Shown one piece after another: positions 1 to 9,900 of a stretch of 64,000 bases of DNA. The notes beneath the pieces were generated by a model. The model saw nothing but the letters and a program-made list of their open reading frames with translations. It had not been told where the DNA came from and ran no database searches. This DNA is from SNAP01 sp049671745 (GTDB lineage: Bacteria > Bacteroidota > Bacteroidia > Bacteroidales > Marinifilaceae). Made by a program: the position numbers and the translations under genes. The stretch's first letter is position 1; each line of letters starts with the position of its first letter. The stretch covers positions 1 to 64,000 of the forward strand of contig JBATVL010000073.1 of assembly GCA_049671745.1 (NCBI GenBank), in the 5' to 3' direction.

Positions 1-475
1 CAAGCTGAGGGAAATCACTCTCATATAATACAAAAATGCAAGCTATATCATCAGGCATTCCTGAAGATAAAATCTTATCAAAATCCCATGAAAAAAGAAC
101 TTTATTATCTCTCTTCTCTATCTTTATATTCTCTGGTATAGTAAGGTCACCTATAGTCAATTGAAACTTAGAGAAATCTCCTATCAAACCCTTTTCATTA
201 AAAGCATCATAGTTAATTTTCATAAACAAATTAGCTCCACTTATATCCATAGAATGTTTATTCCAACTAGGCTGTATTATCATTGTTTTCATAGATTGAA
301 TGACTCTCATAATACCTTTTAACTGTTGAGCATTTATTTTTTGTTTCTCAGAATTTCTATATTTAAAATGATGAGCGCTTGATTTTACACAGTTAGTTCC
401 TCTTCTCACATAGGTTATATTATTTCCTATCTTGCCTCTAATCTTACCTTGAATTCCATTATCTAATATTGCCAT
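1..475 (-). CDS. DUF6266-like protein, 3' end outside window
   Basis: The reading frame is open from an ATG at 473-475 down to base 1, so about 158 N-terminal residues are visible and the stop lies beyond the left edge. The N-terminus begins MAILDNGIQGKIRGKIGNN and has the Gly/Lys-rich GxxGKxxGKxG pattern followed by YVRRG that I associate with the Bacteroidota family DUF6266, whose function is unknown. No signal peptide or membrane segment is visible. It starts 11 bases after the stop of the related gene upstream, so the two are probably co-transcribed. The family call rests on N-terminal motif recall only. Confidence 0.6.
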   Translation of the reverse strand, partial: MAILDNGIQGKIRGKIGNNITYVRRGTNCVKSSAHHFKYRNSEKQKINAQQLKGIMRVIQSMKTMIIQPSWNKHSMDISGANLFMKINYDAFNEKGLIGDFSKFQLTIGDLTIPENIKIEKRDNKVLFSWDFDKILSSGMPDDIACIFVLYESDFPQL

Positions 476-486
476 AATCTTCTTAT

Positions 487-1119
487 TTAAAATTTAACTT
501 TAAGAGCAAGGCTATTAGAGAACTTATCTCTCTGTTTTGAAGAAAAGAAAACATAGACACAATCGCCATTCTCTAGTTTTTTATTAGATTCTAAATTTAT
601 CTCTTTGCTCTCTCTATATGTATCTGTATGGAAGACATGAATTTTATTACTCTTATCTATAAGAGCATATGAGAAGAAATCGAAAAGACTTGAATGAACA
701 GCAAACTCATCACATTCCCATTTTACAGTAAACTTATTGCTATCCTTTTGAATATTAATACTTGCATTATATGCAAGTGGTAGACTTCCTATGCTAACCA
801 TTAAAAGCGAATAGTCGAATATCTTTCCATTAGCTGCAAAAGCCTGTTTATTGCTCTTTATAAAAAGAGGATAACCGCTTATGCCATTAAGTTTATAGGT
901 ATTCCATATAGGACGAATAAGATTATGAAGATTATGACTTGCGAACTTAGACATACAACTCATTCTAGTTTGCATTATCTGTTGTTTATCAGACCATTCC
1001 TCTTTGTTTTTCTTTTTAGGTCTTTTCTTTAAAAATAATTTACCGTTTTGATGGGCAAGATAATACCCATTCTGTAAGCTTCCACTTAAAAGAGAAGCCA
1101 TGTTTGTTTTAGTTCTCAT
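487..1119 (-). CDS. DUF6266-like hypothetical protein
   Basis: This 210-residue protein has no signal peptide or membrane helices. Its layout parallels the partial neighbour: a short Gly-containing N-terminus (SLQNGYYLAHQNGKLFLKKR), a basic segment, a QTRMSCMSKFASHNLHNLIRPIW stretch split here as QTRMSCMSKFASH and NLIRPIW, then beta-rich C-terminal halves. The neighbour has the equivalent segment ending in IIQPSW, so the two look like divergent paralogues. An ATG at 1099-1101 (residue 7) is an equally good start. Function is unknown. In Bacteroidota such proteins often sit in accessory regions, which fits the defence-type genes next door. Confidence 0.65.
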   Translation of the reverse strand: MRTKTNMASLLSGSLQNGYYLAHQNGKLFLKKRPKKKNKEEWSDKQQIMQTRMSCMSKFASHNLHNLIRPIWNTYKLNGISGYPLFIKSNKQAFAANGKIFDYSLLMVSIGSLPLAYNASINIQKDSNKFTVKWECDEFAVHSSLFDFFSYALIDKSNKIHVFHTDTYRESKEINLESNKKLENGDCVYVFFSSKQRDKFSNSLALKVKF

Positions 1120-1260
1120 TGTTTAAAAGTTTTAGCGAATTCGTTCGATAAGGGGCATTAATATTAAATTAAGCCTTAAGAGGTATCAAATTAGTGTCAA
1201 ATAGGGAGCGAGTTCTTATCAATTACTTATGTACTATCTATCAAATATATGATAAGTATC

Positions 1261-1360
1261 TTCTGCATTCAAGTTTTTATGCATCTTTATTTGTTCTTCC
1301 TAGCTTACATAAACCTAGGAAGAAGCAAGGAAGAACCTAGGAAGATGCAAGGAAGAACCT
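1261..1360. repeat. 11-bp-phased inverted repeat array (left copy)
   Basis: The 467-bp gap between 1120 and 1586 holds no gene but a striking repeat. Four 11-bp units run head to tail at 1317-1360 (AGGAAGAAGCA, AGGAAGAACCT, AGGAAGATGCA, AGGAAGAACCT). Just before them, 1294-1303 (TTCTTCCTAG) is the perfect reverse complement of 1315-1324, so the array opens with a 10-bp hairpin stem with an 11-base loop. Weaker inverted units continue leftwards to about 1261. After it, 1386-1430 has repeated ATAGTTC/GTTGAAC words, and T-runs near 1439-1475 fall at about 11-bp steps. A second array of the same plan lies at 57133-57227. Confidence 0.8.
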
Positions 1361-1586
1361 ATGCTGAAGGTACTTGATATATAGTTCAATAGGAGTTGAT
1401 ACATAGTTCATACATAGTTGAACCATATTTGATAGGTCTTTGCCTTGAATTTAGTTGCTTTTTGTCTTGATTTGATATTATTTGTAAAATGTGACTAGAC
1501 TGATTTTAATACAATAGTTTCTTTGTGTTAATTATCTAAGAGATAAGTTTTTTTCATAACTTGTATGAAAGTTAAAATTTATTAAA

Positions 1587-4001
1587 ATGCCTAGGAAGCC
1601 ACATTTATATTTTAGAAATCCTTCAGAAGGAGTTATTATATTTAAACAACGCAAAGGAGGAGGTTCATCCAAAAATAAAGATGATGAAGAGCCTGATTAT
1701 AAACCTATGGCTAATGTTTTCTCTAAATGTATTAAAGACTTTAGAAAATCTAAAGCTTACAGAGTAGAACATAGAACTTTATCAATTCAAACTCATTTCG
1801 ATATGATAGAATTGGAGTTTCAAGATTACTTTGATCAACCAAAGTATGAGGAAACATATTTAAATCAGTTTGGTTTGGCATTAGTGCATTTATCTTATTT
1901 TAATAGAAAAGGATTATTTATAATAGATGATACTATTAAGTTTGCATATTACTTTCAAAATATCCAAATTTTTATAGAAAATACAGAACAAATTAAAGAT
2001 CTTGATTTTAACAAGAATATTAGATTTCTTCGTTCATTTAAGCTTTATTCATCTACTGATATGATTAGGTCTGTTAATGATTATGCTGTTGTGCATTTTA
2101 GTCTTATTAATCATTTGTTAAGAGATGATTCATTAATAAATCCACAAAAAGAATTATTAGAAGTATATCTTAAAGAGCGTAATATAGAATATCTATTTAA
2201 TGAGGAAAATCTTGAGGTTTATGATTTTTCTGAGATTTTGATGAATGATGTACTTAATAATTTTGATATTATATATGCTACATGTTCTGGTTCTGGTGCT
2301 ATAATAAGGACAAATTTATTTAATCAACCTTTAAGAAATTTTGGTTTTAATATTACTAATAGCGATGAAGATCTGCCCATTATTGGAGTAGTCGATTCAG
2401 GTGTTTCTAATCAAACTCCTCTTGCTAGTATTCTTATTGCAGATGAAGATGCTGATGAATATGATTTAACAGAAACTGGAGTATTCTTTGATAATGTTGA
2501 TCATGCAACGGCAGTGGCCTGTTTTGCTTCTTTGGGAAAAAGTTTAATACCTGATTACCGAGGAGAAGTAGAGGCTGATGCAAGGATATTATCTATGAAG
2601 ATACTGAATGAAGATAATTTTGCTATTTCTCAATCTAGAATAGTTGAGCTTATTAGAAAAGCTTATATTGAAAAAGGAGTAAGGATATTTACTCTTACTG
2701 TAGCTTATACAATGTTTCCATTAAAAGATAATCAAGAATTTTCTTCTTATGCAATCGCTTTAGATAAGTTAGCTTATGAGCTAGATCTACTTATATTTAT
2801 TTCTACTAGTAATACAAATGATGTTAATGATGAATCTTCATATCCAGTATTCTTTAAAAATGAATATGCAAATATTGCATCACCTGCTGAGAGTATGAAT
2901 AATATCACTGTTGGGGCTATTTCTGACAATTACGAGAACCTTAATGATGACATTAGGCGTAGTGGACTTAAAAATTTCCCTGCCATATACTCTCGTAAAT
3001 TTAATTATGATTTCGACAATCAGGATTTAGCAAAATATAAGAGTAAACATCTTTCTAAGCCTGATATATTATTGCCTGGAGGTGATTATGAAACTTGTGA
3101 ATATGGTGGTTTTGTGGCAGGGGGCAAATTATCTATAGAATGTTTATCATCTGATTTAAGAGAAAGAACTTATAGGTGTATAGGTACTAGTTTTTCTGCA
3201 CCTTTAGCTGCAAATCTTGCTGCTAAACTTTTAAGATTATATCCTAATATGAACATGCAGTCGGTAAAAGCTTTGATTCTAAATTCGGCTAGATTACCAG
3301 ACTTAGGAAATAGTTTTTCTATGCTTTCAAAGAATTCTTTACATAGAATAGTGGGATTAGGTATTCCTGATGAATATAGATTATTGTATTCAGACGAGAA
3401 TCAGCTTAGCTTATTGTTGGAGGATAGTATTATAATTGGAGATATTAAATCTTTTGAGTTGAGGCTTCCTGAATATCTAAATAATGCAAAGAGGAAGAAT
3501 GCTTTATTGAAAATCTCGGCTACTCTGTGTTTTAACTTTTTACCAATTACTAATAATCAATTTCTGTATTGTCCTATACATTTGGCTGTTCTTATCTGTA
3601 ATAACCTACCATTAGATAGTGACAATGGAGAATTAAAAATTAATGGAGCTAATTCTAAAGATATAAAGATTGCTTCTAATGATGCTTGGTCTCAGGATTA
3701 TTATTTTAAAGCTCGTCTAGTTAGTAATACTCAAAAGATACATGTAAACATTGCTAAGAACAAGATTATAGAAGAAAATAATTGTTTAAAAATAGCAGTA
3801 AACTCAGCTTTTCATAAATTGTTAGCTGATCAAGATAAAACTAAATACAGGGATATACCAATTAATTTTAGCATAGCAATAAATATAGAGCAGTGTCCTC
3901 TTAAAAATGAGGTGCTAGAGGATTTATATGATGAATTAGAGGCAGTAAATAATCTGGAATCTATGCTTGACCTAGAAGCTGAACTAGATATAAATCTTTA
4001 G
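1587..4001 (+). CDS. subtilisin-like serine protease (S8), IetS-like
   Basis: The 804-residue protein carries a peptidase S8 domain at about residues 260-560 with a complete catalytic triad: Asp270 in GVVDSGV, His306 in DHATAVA and Ser535 in GTSFSAP. About 260 residues precede the domain and about 240 follow it. There is no signal peptide, so it should act in the cytoplasm. The gene faces an AAA+ ATPase gene and the two stop codons overlap by 4 bp. A subtilase paired with an AAA+ ATPase is the composition of IetAS, a phage-defence system described from a computational and experimental screen; there the two genes are usually co-directional. Pairing and triad are seen; defence function is inferred. 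Confidence 0.85.
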   Translation: MPRKPHLYFRNPSEGVIIFKQRKGGGSSKNKDDEEPDYKPMANVFSKCIKDFRKSKAYRVEHRTLSIQTHFDMIELEFQDYFDQPKYEETYLNQFGLALVHLSYFNRKGLFIIDDTIKFAYYFQNIQIFIENTEQIKDLDFNKNIRFLRSFKLYSSTDMIRSVNDYAVVHFSLINHLLRDDSLINPQKELLEVYLKERNIEYLFNEENLEVYDFSEILMNDVLNNFDIIYATCSGSGAIIRTNLFNQPLRNFGFNITNSDEDLPIIGVVDSGVSNQTPLASILIADEDADEYDLTETGVFFDNVDHATAVACFASLGKSLIPDYRGEVEADARILSMKILNEDNFAISQSRIVELIRKAYIEKGVRIFTLTVAYTMFPLKDNQEFSSYAIALDKLAYELDLLIFISTSNTNDVNDESSYPVFFKNEYANIASPAESMNNITVGAISDNYENLNDDIRRSGLKNFPAIYSRKFNYDFDNQDLAKYKSKHLSKPDILLPGGDYETCEYGGFVAGGKLSIECLSSDLRERTYRCIGTSFSAPLAANLAAKLLRLYPNMNMQSVKALILNSARLPDLGNSFSMLSKNSLHRIVGLGIPDEYRLLYSDENQLSLLLEDSIIIGDIKSFELRLPEYLNNAKRKNALLKISATLCFNFLPITNNQFLYCPIHLAVLICNNLPLDSDNGELKINGANSKDIKIASNDAWSQDYYFKARLVSNTQKIHVNIAKNKIIEENNCLKIAVNSAFHKLLADQDKTKYRDIPINFSIAINIEQCPLKNEVLEDLYDELEAVNNLESMLDLEAELDINL

Positions 4002-5008
4002 TATTTTTCGTTCTTTATTAATGTTTCCCATATATCTAGGTCAATCTCATAGCTAGTATTCTCTTTATCTACCTGATTGAACAATGTTCTTTTTATAGCA
4101 GAAACAAGAGTTTTCTGTACTTCATAAAAAGAACAGCCTTTAAGTAAAGATATTATTTGGCTTAGTCTTTTTTTATCAGAAATCTTGAATGGTGATTTCT
4201 TCAGACTAAGTTTAACTAACTCTCTTATTTCTAGTTTGCTAGGTAGATCTAAATTTAACTTAACATCAAATCGTCTTAATAAGGCATCATCAATCATATC
4301 TACTTGATTGGTTGCTGCAATAACAATTGTATTCTGTGGTAAATAGTCAAAGAGTTGTAATATAGTATTTACTACTCTTTTCATTTCGCCATGGTCTTGA
4401 CTATAGTCTCTAAGTTTACCTATTGAATCGAACTCGTCAAGGAAAATAATACAGTCTTCACTTGCTGCTTTTTTGAAGATAGCAGATAAATTTTTACTTG
4501 TTTCTCCTAATTTAGAAGATACAATAGCACCTAAATTTATAACTAACATTAATTTCTCTAATTCCCCCGCAAGAACATATGAGGCAAGAGTTTTACCACA
4601 GCCTGATGGTCCGTGAAAGAGAATCTTATTACTAACAGGCAAATCGTAGTTTCTAAGTATATTAATACTTTGATGTTCTTTTATAAAGAAGTCTAATTCC
4701 TCTTTTATATTCTTATGACATACTATATTATCAAGATTGTAGTCTGAAGTAAGCTTCTCAATAATCAGATTATCTATTACCTTTTCTTCTTCTTTTAAAA
4801 GGAACTTAGTAGAACCTACTTTTGCTAAACCCTTTGTCTGTTGATATTTTAATCCCTCTTTTAATATAGATTGTAATTGAAGAGCAAAGTTTACTTTTTT
4901 GGTTTGTTGAGAATACGTAATAAGCTCATTCAAGGCAAGTAACAATTTTTCTTGCTTGTTTTCAAGACTATACTTGACTATCTCTTTTATGTAGTTGTTT
5001 TGTGACAT
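3998..5008 (-). CDS. AAA+ ATPase, IetA-like partner of the subtilase
   Basis: The protein has a single AAA+ module after a helical N-terminal region of about 115 residues. With the start chosen here, Walker A GPSGCGKT is at residues 133-140, Walker B IIFLDEFD at 187-194, sensor-1 Asn in ATNQ at 234, and an RR arginine finger at 245-246. It most resembles the FtsH/spastin-type AAA clade. The frame extends to an ATG at 5069-5071, but a -7 promoter motif (TACTTTTG on this strand, 5019-5026) lies between that ATG and the one at 5006-5008, so the inner ATG is preferred; the 5' leader would be only a few bases. It probably drives or gates the overlapping protease. Confidence 0.85.
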   Translation of the reverse strand: MSQNNYIKEIVKYSLENKQEKLLLALNELITYSQQTKKVNFALQLQSILKEGLKYQQTKGLAKVGSTKFLLKEEEKVIDNLIIEKLTSDYNLDNIVCHKNIKEELDFFIKEHQSINILRNYDLPVSNKILFHGPSGCGKTLASYVLAGELEKLMLVINLGAIVSSKLGETSKNLSAIFKKAASEDCIIFLDEFDSIGKLRDYSQDHGEMKRVVNTILQLFDYLPQNTIVIAATNQVDMIDDALLRRFDVKLNLDLPSKLEIRELVKLSLKKSPFKISDKKRLSQIISLLKGCSFYEVQKTLVSAIKRTLFNQVDKENTSYEIDLDIWETLIKNEKY

Positions 5009-5018
5009 ATATATTCTA

Positions 5019-5026
5019 CAAAAGTA
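5019..5026 (-). promoter_or_regulatory. candidate -7 promoter box of the AAA+ gene
   Basis: On the minus strand the bases read TACTTTTG, an exact match to the Bacteroidota -7 consensus TAnnTTTG. It ends about 10 bases before the ATG at 5006-5008, which would make the transcript nearly leaderless. I could not find a convincing -33 TTTG upstream, so this is a tentative call. Confidence 0.4.
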
Positions 5027-5059
5027 CAAATTATTATTTAGATTATATGTTTGTATAAA

Positions 5060-5085
5060 TTCTTTCATCAATAAATGATAACTTC
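5060..5085. repeat. 26-bp direct repeat, left copy
   Basis: The 26 bases here are identical to 6787-6812. They begin TTCTTTCATCAATAAATG. The pair encloses exactly the triple-RidA gene and its leader and terminator (about 1.7 kb). This copy overlaps the upstream, probably untranslated, end of the AAA+ reading frame. Confidence 0.85.
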
Positions 5086-5093
5086 ATACATAA

Positions 5094-5267
5094 ATTAAAA
5101 AAAGCAATATAGATGCTAATTCTGTATTAGATAAAGATCATAATCTTAATATATTGTATATGATGAATGAATATTCTGTATTTTCATCTGAGAATTCTAA
5201 TGAAGGAGTGTTACATCTTTTGTTTTATTTGGCTACTATTTTATTTAAATATTTTGATTTTAAATGA
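5094..5267 (+). pseudogene. possible decayed C-terminal coding remnant
   Basis: The 370-bp stretch before the RidA gene has no complete gene. One frame is open for 57 codons and ends at TGA 5265-5267. Its composition looks protein-like, for example a terminal LHLLFYLATILFKYFDFK segment, but it has no upstream start in frame apart from internal Met codons. I do not recognise it. It may be the 3' remnant of a gene broken when the RidA cassette or the direct repeat formed. It could equally be chance in AT-rich DNA. Confidence 0.25.
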
Positions 5268-5443
5268 GCAAATAAAAATATGAGATAAGAAAGAGTAAGT
5301 AATTAGAAGTTTTGAGAAATAACTTATAATTACTTACCTTTTTTTTGTAAAATAATTTTAGGATTAGATAATATCATAATTTTTTACCTATGTTTGTTTT
5401 TCGTAAAAAATACAAGTAGTCACAACTAAAAACAAAAATTAAG

Positions 5444-6682
5444 ATGAGTCACGATATAATAAAAAACACAAGAAATACTTCAAATGCACCAAATGATTTA
5501 GGTCCATATTCACAGACTGTAGCATTTTCTCATTACAATAATATTTCAGCTCAATTACCTATAGATCCTAAATCTGGTGAAATGGTAGTAGGTGGTATTA
5601 AAGAGCAAGCAAAACAATGCTTAGCAAATATTAAGGCAATAGTAGAAAGCATAGACCATAATATGGACGATGTTGTTAAGATAGGTGTATTCCTTAAGAA
5701 TATTTCAGATGTTGACGCTTTAAACGAAGTCTATACAGAATTCTTCGCAGGTGTACGTCCTACACGTACTGTAGTTGAAGTTGCGGCTTTACCTATGGAT
5801 AATGCTTTAGTACAAATTGAGGTACTTATCTCAAACGGAGAAGGAACAGCTCCACAAGCTTCTTGTCCTCTTATAAAAGTTTCAAGAAACACTAAAAATG
5901 CTCCAAAAAGTTCTTTATCTAAACAAACTGTAGCATTTTCTCATTATAACAATCTTTCAGCTCAATTACCTATAGATCCTAAATCGGGTGAGCTTGTAGA
6001 AGGCGGAATAAAAGAGCAAACTGAGCAGTGTTTAAATAACGTTAAAGCAATTTTAGAGAGTATATCTCACGTTATGGATGATGTAGTTAAAACAACTATA
6101 TTCCTTAAAGATATTTCTGATGTAGAAGTTGTAAACGAAGTTTGTGCTAAATTCTTCCCAAACTACGTTCCTACACGTACAATAGCTAATGCTTCAGCTT
6201 TACCTATGGATGCTTTAGTACAAATTGATACTGTTATAGCACATGGTGATGGTACAGCTCCTCAACTTCCTGAGGATACTCGTTTACTTGTTATTGAAGC
6301 AAGTAATACAGAAAATGCACCAAAAGCTTCATATTCACATACTGTAGCTTTTTCTCATTATAATCATATCTCAGCTCAATTACCTCTAGATGCAAAAACT
6401 TCTGTAATTGTAGAAGGTGGAGTAAAAGAGCAGGCTGAACAATGTCTTAAGAATATCAAGGCAATTATTGAAAGTGTTGATCACGTAATGGATGATATAG
6501 TTAAAATAAACATCCAACTTAAAAATATCTCAGATCTTGATGCTGTGAACGAAATATACACAACATTCTTCAAAGGAGATCTTCCTGCAAGAACAGTTGT
6601 TGGTGTTTCAGTTGTCGCAATGGATGCTTTAGTACAAATAGATGCAGTTGTTTCTAACTGCGAAGGTACTCCAGCTTTATAA
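5444..6682 (+). CDS. protein with three tandem RidA (YjgF/UK114) domains
   Basis: Three full RidA domains lie in one 412-residue chain, at about residues 8-134, 146-270 and 286-410. RidA hydrolyses reactive enamine/imine intermediates, normally as a homotrimer of a 130-residue protein. Domain 1 keeps the GPYSQ motif, the substrate Arg (R108 in PTRT) and the catalytic Glu (E126 in QIE). Domains 2 and 3 keep Arg (R245, R383) but have Asp where Glu is expected (D262, D400) and have lost GPYS (SSLSK, ASYSH). The domains are still close at DNA level (for example 5515-5580 against 5930-5990), so the triplication looks fairly recent. The chain could fold as a covalent trimer. It is flanked by a 26-bp direct repeat. 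Confidence 0.9.
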   Translation: MSHDIIKNTRNTSNAPNDLGPYSQTVAFSHYNNISAQLPIDPKSGEMVVGGIKEQAKQCLANIKAIVESIDHNMDDVVKIGVFLKNISDVDALNEVYTEFFAGVRPTRTVVEVAALPMDNALVQIEVLISNGEGTAPQASCPLIKVSRNTKNAPKSSLSKQTVAFSHYNNLSAQLPIDPKSGELVEGGIKEQTEQCLNNVKAILESISHVMDDVVKTTIFLKDISDVEVVNEVCAKFFPNYVPTRTIANASALPMDALVQIDTVIAHGDGTAPQLPEDTRLLVIEASNTENAPKASYSHTVAFSHYNHISAQLPLDAKTSVIVEGGVKEQAEQCLKNIKAIIESVDHVMDDIVKINIQLKNISDLDAVNEIYTTFFKGDLPARTVVGVSVVAMDALVQIDAVVSNCEGTPAL

Positions 6683-6713
6683 TAAGGAATTTATTATAAA
6701 CTGTATAAATATA

Positions 6714-6748
6714 AAAATAGCTTGAGTTTTTCTCAGGCTATTTTTTTT
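6714..6748 (+). terminator. intrinsic terminator after the triple-RidA gene
   Basis: AAATAGCTTGAG at 6715-6726 pairs with CTCAGGCTATTT (one G-T pair) across a 5-base loop and is followed by a run of eight T. It ends the RidA transcript. Confidence 0.85.
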
Positions 6749-6786
6749 GTGCAATTTTTATAAGTTATACTGTAATTTAAGATCCT

Positions 6787-6812
6787 TTCTTTCATCAATA
6801 AATGATAACTTC
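6787..6812. repeat. 26-bp direct repeat, right copy
   Basis: This is identical to 5060-5085 and lies between the RidA terminator and the KAP NTPase gene. No inverted terminal repeats or transposase accompany the pair, so it is not an insertion-sequence boundary. It could be the scar of a homologous or site-specific insertion of the RidA cassette, or a short segmental duplication. Confidence 0.85.
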
Positions 6813-6918
6813 GCATTTCAATAGAATACAACAATATTAAAGTTATTATAAGATAATTAAAGTTCTTATATAATGTTTGATTTATTTAAACAATAATCTC
6901 AATAAAATAATAACATTT

Positions 6919-9900
6919 ATGAAAAGAAATAAAAAGTTACTAATTGTATTAGTAACGATATTTGTGATTGTTGGTGGAGCATCAATTATTTTTAGACTGT
7001 TTAGAGATTATCCAATAAAGTATATATTATCAAAAATTGAATGGAATAATTCTATAAGTTTATTATTCGTTTTTATCGGTGTAATATTGATACCACTTCA
7101 GATAAATATGATTATAAATAGATATAGAACATCCTTTTTTCAGAAATGGATTTTTTCTTTTATAATGTCATTATATATATTGTCTTGTCATCAAGAACTG
7201 CTAAAACCATTTGAATCTTTTTTTAATATACCTACTATTTCATGGACTTGGCATTACTTTTTTGAGCAATCAAGAATAAATGGAAAATGGTATAGTTTAA
7301 TATTTAGTATTAAACTAGTTGACGTTATTTCTGTAAGTTTATTATTTCCAATTTATTCGCTCACATTATGTGTGTATAATATAATTAAATCTTGTATAAG
7401 ATCAATATTGGCTTTTACAATGATTTTATTCCCCAATATAATGTCTTTAAAGAAATTCTTTATAGTAAAGAAATATTATTTGAAGTATAGATCTACGGTT
7501 AAGAGATTGTTTACAACTAAAAGAAAAATAATAGAATATATAAATGAGAAATATGAATATAATTTAGAAATTCTTGGTAGTAATTCTCTTGAAGAAAATT
7601 CTTTGTTTTTTGAAGAAGATACTAGTATTGAGAGCTCTAGTGATAAATACTCACATATATCTAAAATTCTTGTTTCAAAGCTTTTAAAACAGAAATTCAA
7701 GAATTCTTTTAGTATAGGAATTATTGGCCCTTGGGGAAATGGGAAAACTAGTTTTATTAGTCATTTCCTTGAAGACTATAAGAAAGAGGCAGACAAAAAC
7801 ACAATTGAGGTAGTGAATTTCTATCCTGCTCATAATCAGGGTTCATCTCAAATATTAAATGAGTTTCTTGGATTACTTGCTTTTCATTTAAGAAAATATG
7901 ATGGAAGATTAAGTCAAACGATTTTATCGTATGCAGCAAAACTATTAGAAGTTGGTATGAATGGAACAAAAAGCTTTCAAGGCCTCCTTAAGTCAGATAA
8001 TTTATTCTTTCAAAATAAAACATCATATAAACTATATGAAGACTTAAGAGATATATTTTGCGAACTAGATATACAGATATTGATAATCATAGATGATGTG
8101 GATAGATTGAATAATGAAGAGATTATAGAATTACTAAGAATTATTCGAAATACTGTAAATTTCCCTAATGTTATATTTGTTGTTGCTTTTGATAAAGATT
8201 ATGTAATTAAGACAATAGATAAACCAATAGAATATTTAGATAAGTATTTCCAATATGAGTTATATATTCCTCCTAACAGAAAAGAAGATTTGATAAAGGC
8301 TTTTTCACAACAAGTACTTAGCAAATTTTCTTTAAATACAAGATTAGAAAAAGCAATGCAAGAAAGTGTTTTGAGTCAAACTATGCTTGTTCGATTTGTA
8401 TTTAACTATAGAGATGTAAAAGTATTATGTAATAATTTTTGTGTGAATATTGAATTGTTGTCAGAAGATGTTGATTATATAGATTTGCTTCATTTTACCT
8501 TGATGAATAGGAATTATCCAACTGAGGTTCGTTATATTTATGATAATTTTTCTAGCATATTTGATACTGAAAAATCTTATCTTAAAGGTTCTCAAAGATA
8601 TAATAAAATAATCTTGCGTAAAAAAGATAATGACAAGGAGTGTCCAGAAAACATTATTTCACAATCTGATATAGAAGATAAAAGAAAAGATCTTTTTTGT
8701 GAGATTTTCAAGTATATATTTATTGGAAAGGAGATACCTAAGGATCCTTTTGATGATAAGAATTTTGATCTTGGAAGTTGTATGTTGTTTAGCTCTGCTA
8801 TCTCTAAGGAATTATCAATTCTTAATATTGAAAAGACTCATTTGTTTTTTGAGTTGGTTTTACGAAACGATGATATATCTAATGTAGAGTTTGAGACAAA
8901 GATACAGTTAAATATCTTCCAAGATTATATTGATAAATTAATAAAAAGTACATATAAAAAAGAAGAAAAGAAAAAGCAAATATATAATAAGTTGTTGTCA
9001 ATTGACAAATCAATTTACAATAGACAGATTATTAAAAATATAATTAAAGTTTGTAATTTTATTGGTGACGTATCTTTAATACATGTATTAAAACCTTTAA
9101 TTTATGATCAAGAACCTGTTCTAAAAAAGATATTTAATAATTCGGTTGAGGATTATAGTAATTACTTTGTTGATGAATTATGGAATAATAAAAAGTTTGA
9201 TATTGAATTCAGAATTAGAACTTTACTAGGTTTATTAGATGCTGTATATCCTTTTAAAGATGCTTACCCAGATAAATACAGTAAAGATAAATCTATTATC
9301 TATCTAGGATTAGATGATGTTAAATTAAAGGAAAATCTGATTTCTTTGACAAAAACATTTATTAAACGTGACAACATGTTTGATATTAATTCTCTTGTAT
9401 TTATAAGTAAAATATTTGATTGTGAACTCGGAGTAGAAGATAAAGATGTTGGATTTAGTAAGTGTATTTGTAGTGAAAGGCATATTTTTGAATTTTATTT
9501 GCAATCTGTTATTTTAGGTTATGAACCTGGCTTTTCATATAGTTCAGCAATATTTAAAGTTTTCAATGATAAAGAATCTTTTAAGAGAAATACTTTGAAG
9601 TGGAGTGAAGAATTACCGCAGATAAATGAATTTTATCATTTATTGGAATTGCATGATATAAGAGCTTCTAATTCTAATTTTAATAATTTTACTCCTTTTT
9701 ATTTTACAGATGAAAGAGATAAGGAAAGTAATAATCCGATTCAATCAATTTATGTGAAGAAAAAGAAAGAGTTTCATATGGATGATGTTTCTGATATTAC
9801 TCATCCTGATTTTAATATAGAAGTATCTAAAGTTAATGAATCAATATACATAATTGAAGGACAACATTCTTACTATGAATTAATTAAAAAATTAATTCCA

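Noticed and set aside
5060..6812. Insertion sequence around the RidA gene
   Set aside because: The bracketing repeats are direct, not inverted, and there is no transposase or recombinase between them.
6877..6918. TTG start for the KAP NTPase
   Set aside because: It would add 14 residues before a normal MKRNKK-type membrane start at ATG 6919; kept only as an alternative.
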